From: Deltaproteobacteria bacterium
GTDB lineage: Bacteria; Bdellovibrionota_C; UBA2361; OMII01
DNA: 9,204 bases
NCBI GenBank assembly: GCA_023262305.1
Contig: JALRCK010000044.1
Coordinates: 1,638-10,841, forward strand
Reading direction: 5' to 3'
Under the pieces are notes generated by a model that saw only the letters and a list, made by a program, of their open reading frames with translations, was not told the origin of the DNA and searched no databases. A program made the position numbers and the translations under genes. Shown one piece after another: positions 4,892 through 9,204 of the stretch (position 1 is its first letter; every line of letters begins with the position of its first letter).

Positions 4892-6679
4892 ATGATTCGT
4901 CAGTTCGGGGCTAAACTATACCGCAATCTTCTCTCCCTGATACTCACTGCGGGAGTACTTGTAGTTGGAACCCCTAGTCACGCTGTTCCAGCTCCGACCG
5001 CCCGACCAGCAACACCGAAACCGACCGCCCGACCAGCAACACCGAAACCGACCGCCCGACCAGCAACACCGAAAGCGACCGCGACTCCGGCGCCGCCTCC
5101 ACCAACGAGCAAACCCGTTTACACACCAAAACCGGTTCAACCAACCGCTACACCGGTCACCAATCCGATTCTTACAAGAACTCCGACCCAAACCCCAACG
5201 CAAATACCGCTGACCTGCTCTGATTTTGATGACCCACCTCAAGTTGAGGTGGACGCTACCATGCCTAAATGGCTCCTGACCGCTGTTCAGGCAGCCAAGA
5301 AACTCGGGAATACCGGGCAATGCAATCCGTTTACCACTCGGTGTTCGGCGAGCAGCTCACGCCCCTTGGAAAAGGTTTTGAGTATGATAGGTCAGGGGGG
5401 CTCGATCTACTCCGAGCGTCTCGATACCATCAACTTCGGCACCACAGTCGGCGCTCCGAGCGCTACGGATTATGTATTAACTACATATCGTGACACTCAG
5501 GTTAGTGAATCTCAGAGCCAAACCCATGGCACCTCCGCGTCAAACGACGAACGCCCCGCTCCTCGAACGAAGGTCTCGATCATCCTCTATAGCGACTCGT
5601 CCTTTTGTAGTCCGTGTCGCAAATTAGACCAGGTCTTGTGGGAAGGGATCGGGAGGAAAAAAGAGGAGCTGTTCGCGCTTTATAGGGCGAGAGATTTCGA
5701 CAAAGTGAAGACAATCCTCAGAGAGGGGTTGATTGAGGCTTTCTCAAAAAAGGGCATAGACCTCGAGTTTTCTGTGCACAAGACGGGGTCCCCTACCGGA
5801 TATATCCCATACATGACCATAAACGGAGCCGTGGTGGAGGAGGGTCAGGCTCTCCTTCGCGCTCTGAAGGAAGCTCCTGAACCGAAGTCACAGACCGAAC
5901 CCGAAACACCGGCACCTCCAAGCAGAGTTGGATGTGATCAACAAAAAGACGAGTGGGGGTGCTTCTGTTTGTACGCCCCCCCTCAACCCACAAGGTACAA
6001 TCCAGAGAGCGAGAGGCGTTTCGCAGATGCGTGCCTGAACGCGATGGGAGACCCTCAACAGCCTGAGAGGTGGGACCCTTTCTATAACTGCAAAGAGATA
6101 AAGTCTTTCAAAATGGTGGACGGCGCGTCGGGGGGAACCGAGTACGTTGGGTTCGAGGATTGGATTAGACAGATTTCGGCAGGACCTCCCCCGGTCAAAT
6201 GTTTCCGTGGGTTCATGTACTCGCATTCTAACGGCTATGCTAACACAGTCGTAGATCGGACGATGCCGATAGTACAATGCTTACAGATCGATGGGACAGT
6301 TCGATGTTTTAGCCTTCATGATTGTGGCTGCAAAACGGCCTACAACCCTAAATTTATTTGCGATCGCGCCGCTACCATTCAAAAGGAGCTTAAGGCCGCC
6401 AACTCCCCGATGGTAGTTTACTTCGATGCCGCTAAGGACACTCAGTTGCTCCCAGGTAACTTACAGCAACTCAGTAAGGAAAAGATCTGTGCGGGCAACC
6501 CTGACGGTTATATAGTCGACGAATTCCTCTGGCGCAGGGTCGCAATCACTAAAAACAGTATCGGCATTTACGTGCATACAAAAACATCAAATGCGCCTGG
6601 CGCGCCGACGTCGAAGTGGGTCTGGAAACGCTTGTCACCGCAAGAGTTCCAAGACTACTGTGCCGGCCGGTCGAAGTAG
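4892..6679 (+). CDS. Exported protein with Pro/Thr-rich repeat linker, thioredoxin-like CSPC segment and Cys-rich C-terminal part
   Basis: The 595-aa product has a signal peptide: basic N-terminus, hydrophobic core ~14-26 (LLSLILTAGVLVV), cleavage after S-H-A (~29-31). Residues ~32-105 are a Pro/Thr-rich linker containing three exact PTARPATPK repeats, likely extended across the periplasm or wall. Residues ~225-328 look thioredoxin-like: a strand (KVSIILYS), then FCSPC with C239 and C242, then a helix, and later a proline in IPYMTING (P306) placed like the cis-Pro. A long helical insert lies between. From ~348 onward the protein is Cys-rich (e.g. GCDQ, CFC, HDCGC). Eighteen Cys in the mature protein suggest disulfides. 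No homologous family is recognised for the last ~245 residues. The frame extends upstream to a GTG at 4874, but that codon has no ribosome site. ATG 4892 has a modest TGAG six bases upstream and begins the signal peptide directly. It may act in disulfide exchange or assembly of an envelope structure together with the upstream exported protein; this is inference. Confidence 0.8.
   Translation: MIRQFGAKLYRNLLSLILTAGVLVVGTPSHAVPAPTARPATPKPTARPATPKPTARPATPKATATPAPPPPTSKPVYTPKPVQPTATPVTNPILTRTPTQTPTQIPLTCSDFDDPPQVEVDATMPKWLLTAVQAAKKLGNTGQCNPFTTRCSASSSRPLEKVLSMIGQGGSIYSERLDTINFGTTVGAPSATDYVLTTYRDTQVSESQSQTHGTSASNDERPAPRTKVSIILYSDSSFCSPCRKLDQVLWEGIGRKKEELFALYRARDFDKVKTILREGLIEAFSKKGIDLEFSVHKTGSPTGYIPYMTINGAVVEEGQALLRALKEAPEPKSQTEPETPAPPSRVGCDQQKDEWGCFCLYAPPQPTRYNPESERRFADACLNAMGDPQQPERWDPFYNCKEIKSFKMVDGASGGTEYVGFEDWIRQISAGPPPVKCFRGFMYSHSNGYANTVVDRTMPIVQCLQIDGTVRCFSLHDCGCKTAYNPKFICDRAATIQKELKAANSPMVVYFDAAKDTQLLPGNLQQLSKEKICAGNPDGYIVDEFLWRRVAITKNSIGIYVHTKTSNAPGAPTSKWVWKRLSPQEFQDYCAGRSK
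4994..5074 (+). repeat. Three perfect tandem copies of a 27-bp unit inside the exported-protein gene
   Basis: Units at 4994-5020, 5021-5047 and 5048-5074 are identical at DNA level and encode a nine-residue Pro/Thr/Arg/Lys-rich repeat. The following bases begin a degenerate copy. Identity to the last base implies recent expansion or slippage, so copy number may vary between strains. Confidence 0.95.
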
Positions 6680-6687
6680 CGACCGGC
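6666..6687 (+). terminator. Perfect GC-rich hairpin over the stop codon of the 595-aa gene
   Basis: GCCGGTCG (6666-6673) and CGACCGGC (6680-6687) are perfect 8-bp arms around an AAGTAG loop that holds the TAG stop (6677-6679). No T-run directly follows. A second, weak stem GTAG/CTAC with four T bases lies at 6710-6726. The pair may act as a terminator region or RNA-stabilising 3' end. Being 86 bases upstream of a RAYT-like transposase gene, it is also worth comparing with REP palindromes. Confidence 0.45.
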
Positions 6688-6709
6688 GAGATCCGTGCCT
6701 TTCATCTCC

Positions 6710-6726
6710 GTAGAGGGGCTACTTTT
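6710..6726 (+). terminator. Weak terminator-like stem with T-run upstream of the transposase gene
   Basis: GTAG (6710-6713) pairs with CTAC (6719-6722) around AGGGG, and TTTT follows at 6723-6726. The 4-bp stem is short for an intrinsic terminator. It might assist the stronger hairpin at 6666-6687. Confidence 0.2.
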
Positions 6727-6773
6727 CCTGCTCCCGGTGGCAACTTTCCGTTCACTTTCCCGATTAGCCATTC

Positions 6774-7748
6774 ATGGGAAAGAAGATGAAATACCACCCT
6801 CACGGGAGCGTGTTGTTTTGCACGCTTAGCCTCGAGGAGGGGCTGCTACTCTTAGCTAATCCGTTGTGTCAGGCGATCGTAAAGAGTTGCTTCGCTGCAG
6901 CATGCGAGCGCTACCCCGTTCGGATCTGCCACATGGTCGTCGAGGCAACGCATATCCACCTCGTTTTGGTGGTCATAAATCCCGATCACGTTGATGCCTT
7001 CTTTAGGCATTTCAAAACCGAGTCAGCTCACATGATTAACGGGATCCTCGGCCGAACAAAGCGGACTCTATGGTGTGAGGGATATGACAGTCCGATCGTT
7101 CTTACCCCTACCAGAGCTTTACTGGCGATAGCGTATCTTTATGCCAACCCAGCTAAAGACAACTTAGAAATATCCATCGACAGATACCCTGGGTTCTCCT
7201 CCTGGAAGATGTTTCGATCAGGCAAGCTCACCCGTCGATGGAAGAGGCTGCGGCGCCCCCAGTTTACCGTTATCACGAGAGATGCCAATAACCTGCGAGG
7301 ATATACGAAACGCGCAGAGGAGATCCTAGCCGACTCAGGTGAGGTACAAACATTCACCCTTGAGCCGAACGCATGGATGGAAGCCTTTGGCTATAACGCA
7401 CCGGAAGAACAACAGAAGATTAATGAGCGGTTAGTCGCGCATATCCGACTGCTTGAAAAGCGCGCCGAGAGGAAGAGAGTAGGCGAGAGAAAATCTGTCA
7501 TGGGCAGGGAGCGCCTGGTAGCACAGGTGCTTGATACTACCTACATCCCCAGACGAACGGGGCGTCGAATGTGGTGTCTCTCAGAGAGGCGCGGTGTACG
7601 AGTCGGGTTTATCAAATTTTTCAAAGCGCTCATGCAGACAGCGAGAGCAGTTCGACAGAGGTGGAGGCTTGGGGATTTTACGGTTCCGTATCCTCCAGGG
7701 TTATCCCCTCCTTCGATGCCGAAGCTCGCTAACGTCCTTGGACGCTAG
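6774..7748 (+). CDS. Single-tyrosine HUH transposase, TnpA_REP/RAYT-like (IS200-type catalytic domain)
   Basis: The 324-aa product has the Y1 transposase catalytic core in its first ~147 residues. The HUH metal-binding motif is H60-I-H62 in THIHLVLV. The nucleophile Y121 in YLYANPAKDNL aligns with the YIHLNPVRAGL motif of REP-associated tyrosine transposases. These enzymes cut and join single-stranded DNA through a 5'-phosphotyrosine at hairpin (REP) sequences. The C-terminal ~175 residues are basic, with helices and a tail (FTVPYPPGLSPPSMP, then LANVL) that resembles long RAYT-like transposases I know from several phyla. Both catalytic motifs look intact, so the gene is probably functional. 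Start choice is open: ATG 6774 has no ribosome site, whereas ATG 6786 (four codons later) has GGGAAAG closely upstream. No terminal inverted repeats or target duplications were found, so it appears as a lone gene rather than an insertion sequence. Confidence 0.85.
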   Translation: MGKKMKYHPHGSVLFCTLSLEEGLLLLANPLCQAIVKSCFAAACERYPVRICHMVVEATHIHLVLVVINPDHVDAFFRHFKTESAHMINGILGRTKRTLWCEGYDSPIVLTPTRALLAIAYLYANPAKDNLEISIDRYPGFSSWKMFRSGKLTRRWKRLRRPQFTVITRDANNLRGYTKRAEEILADSGEVQTFTLEPNAWMEAFGYNAPEEQQKINERLVAHIRLLEKRAERKRVGERKSVMGRERLVAQVLDTTYIPRRTGRRMWCLSERRGVRVGFIKFFKALMQTARAVRQRWRLGDFTVPYPPGLSPPSMPKLANVLGR

Positions 7749-7850
7749 GCTTACCGACTATCAGAACTTTGCGATCTCCGATTCGCTGGGGATACGTGTA
7801 TCTAAAGACCCATTCCGGGCGCTACTATTGGTCATGAGGAGCTTAACCTG

Positions 7851-9204
7851 CTAGTCCACCCTCTCAGCTCTCCATCGATATGAGAAGGTGTGAGCATCGC
7901 CCGGTTTTGTCACCTTAACGACGGTAACTGCCTCCAGAGCTCCGCCCGGCACGAGGGTCGCCTCACTGGTTAGGGTGGTATATCCATCAGAGCTGTGCGC
8001 GGTAGAAAATGTGATCTTTGTTGGGTTGACCACCGAACCTACGATTTCATTCGTTGCAAGAGCCGCACTTGCCTCGAACCCGGGCCTTAATGGAAGTCGC
8101 GCTACGACGTGCCCAGTTACCTTACCGTCATCAGAGACGCCGAGGCTCAAAAATCCTCCAAGAGGCGCTTCGTTTGACGTGTCGCCCCCCTCCTGTAAGC
8201 TCCACCGCCAAACTCCGCTATCAAATGAGGAATCACCCATGGCTGCCGTATCATCCCTCTCCCGACGGTCTGCAGGGACTTCGGAGGTGCCTCCTGCCGC
8301 GGTACCTGCCGATAATCCCGAAGAGGTCCCAACGGCGGAGTCAAGCGAGAAGACTCTTTGAGCTATAAGGTCCGATGCGGACGAGCTGCCCTTAGTTGAC
8401 CAATCGACCGAGGGGCGAATACTAGTGCGCCCGTTCTCCCTCACCTCGTATCCCTTAGAGGCAAAAAGGTCACCGTTAGTTCCCTTTCGATCGTATTTCG
8501 TGAACAAGGCCGTCACTCCCACCTCAGCCAATCTCTTCACTTCGCCTGGCTGCGATACTCCATCTCGATTGGTATCGAACCACAGGGCCAACTCATTAAG
8601 CTCATCACCCCTGAGCTCACCATCACCATCGGTGTCGAGGACGCCGAGAGCCTCGTACCCGCTGCTCCACTCTGAAGTTCCACCCGCTCGATTATCAGAG
8701 AGCGACGCCTTACGATTACCACCGAATGACCATGAACCAAACAACTGGGAGCCATCTCTTATGATACCGGTGTGTTCGGGATCTCTAACAACCAGAGGCG
8801 CCTGTGCTGAAGCTCGCCATAGGTATGAGGCGTTGGGTTTATGCGGGTCTAGAGGAAACGAGGTGATGGTTTGCACATCGTGATCGTCACCACCTGCCCA
8901 TATGAGGGACAGAGGTGTAAGCGCCCACTCGTATTTGCCAGCGTCGCATGCTGTGCTGCGGGTCGCCAAGGGGGGCTCGACCTCTGTGCACGGCGGTTTG
9001 ATGTACACGGTATGCGGGAATGTCTTCCCCTCACTCTTGTTAAATATCGGTCCGGTGTAACTAGCTTGATAACGCTTGAATCGCTCGGTCCAGATTGATG
9101 ACTCAGCATTCTTGAAGAGGTACGCATACACGCAATCATCAAGATACCACATCTGTCGGGGCTTCTCGGCGTTTATCCACTCAATGCAGTACTTTCTAGC
9201 ATCG
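7851..9204 (-). CDS. EF-hand/RTX-associated calcium-binding protein, N-terminus beyond the right edge
   Basis: The frame is open through the right window edge: 17 more codons without a stop precede the first in-window ATG at 9152. At least 450 residues are visible and the true start lies outside. Counting from that ATG, residues ~117-220 match the module common in large secreted RTX-type proteins: IIRDGSQLFG, then GYEALGVLDTDGDGEL, then LALWFDTNRDGVSQPGEV. Two EF-hand-like loops, DTDGDGELRGDE (173-184) and DTNRDGVSQPGE (193-204), have Asp/Asn/Gly/Glu at the ligand positions, so Ca2+ binding is likely. Residues 258-310 are a Ser/Gly/Ala-rich linker. Residues ~312-433 are beta-rich with repeated W/Y-Gly patterns (GVWRWSL, HTFSYRWRAE) and match no family I know. 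Cell-surface or extracellular location is inferred from the module, as the signal region is out of view. It converges on the transposase gene with a 102-base gap that shows no clear terminator. Confidence 0.75.
   Translation of the reverse strand, partial: DARKYCIEWINAEKPRQMWYLDDCVYAYLFKNAESSIWTERFKRYQASYTGPIFNKSEGKTFPHTVYIKPPCTEVEPPLATRSTACDAGKYEWALTPLSLIWAGGDDHDVQTITSFPLDPHKPNASYLWRASAQAPLVVRDPEHTGIIRDGSQLFGSWSFGGNRKASLSDNRAGGTSEWSSGYEALGVLDTDGDGELRGDELNELALWFDTNRDGVSQPGEVKRLAEVGVTALFTKYDRKGTNGDLFASKGYEVRENGRTSIRPSVDWSTKGSSSASDLIAQRVFSLDSAVGTSSGLSAGTAAGGTSEVPADRRERDDTAAMGDSSFDSGVWRWSLQEGGDTSNEAPLGGFLSLGVSDDGKVTGHVVARLPLRPGFEASAALATNEIVGSVVNPTKITFSTAHSSDGYTTLTSEATLVPGGALEAVTVVKVTKPGDAHTFSYRWRAERVD

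Noticed and set aside
4916..5320. Leftward 134-residue Arg/Trp/Gly-rich frame with repeats
   Set aside because: It is the antisense shadow of the Pro/Thr repeat linker; the repeat and the composition are fully explained by the rightward gene.
6680..7850. Complete insertion sequence around the transposase gene
   Set aside because: No matching terminal repeats, subterminal hairpin pair or target duplication could be found on both sides, so only the gene is annotated.
7531..7854. Rightward 107-residue frame overlapping the end of the transposase gene
   Set aside because: It overlaps the intact transposase in another frame, has no recognisable content, and most of it is explained by the longer gene.
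8425..8883. Rightward 152-residue Ser/Pro-rich frame
   Set aside because: It is opposite the EF-hand module, which has clear conserved motifs on the minus strand; the Ser/Pro richness is an antisense artefact.

Overview
The window looks like chromosomal DNA of moderate GC content from an uncultured Gram-negative-type bacterium. The reasons are two consecutive genes with Sec signal peptides, a periplasmic-style cysteine-rich protein with a CxxC thioredoxin-like motif, a RAYT-type transposase with a long C-terminal extension, a sigma-70 family factor, and an EF-hand module of the kind found in large secreted RTX-like proteins. The lineage cannot be fixed from the sequence. A proteobacterial or deltaproteobacterial-like host is a guess only.

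Layout, left to right. (1) Positions 1-310: the 3' end of an unrecognised rightward gene (frame 3, stop at 222-224), with an imperfect hairpin over its stop codon. (2) A leftward CYTH-domain phosphohydrolase (best start 1378) that carries an unrecognised ~165-residue C-terminal part. (3) Divergent from it, an alternative sigma factor (1648-2889) with regions 1.2, 2 and 4 recognisable but an eroded region 2.3/2.4. (4) A leftward SAM-methyltransferase-like gene (2863-3558) that overlaps the sigma gene tail-to-tail by 27 bp. (5) A 560-base gene-free stretch (3559-4118) with several perfect or near-perfect hairpins and an AT palindrome. (6) Two rightward exported proteins: a 232-aa Gly/Pro-rich protein (4119-4817) and a 595-aa protein (4892-6679) with a Pro/Thr-rich repeat linker, a CSPC thioredoxin-like segment and a Cys-rich C-terminal part. 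A terminator- or attenuator-like hairpin separates them. (7) A single-tyrosine HUH (TnpA_REP/RAYT-like) transposase gene (6774 or 6786 to 7748). (8) A leftward gene, open at the right edge, encoding an EF-hand/RTX-type calcium-binding module and a beta-rich C-terminal part.

Functionally, the left half is regulatory and nucleotide-related (CYTH, sigma, methyltransferase) and the right half is export-related. The two secreted-protein genes are the best candidates for a co-transcribed pair. The sigma factor could control the region, but no promoter evidence for that is visible. No CRISPR array, tRNA, rRNA or complete insertion sequence was recognised. The least explained items are the structured 3559-4118 region, the divergent sigma factor and the two-gene secreted cassette.
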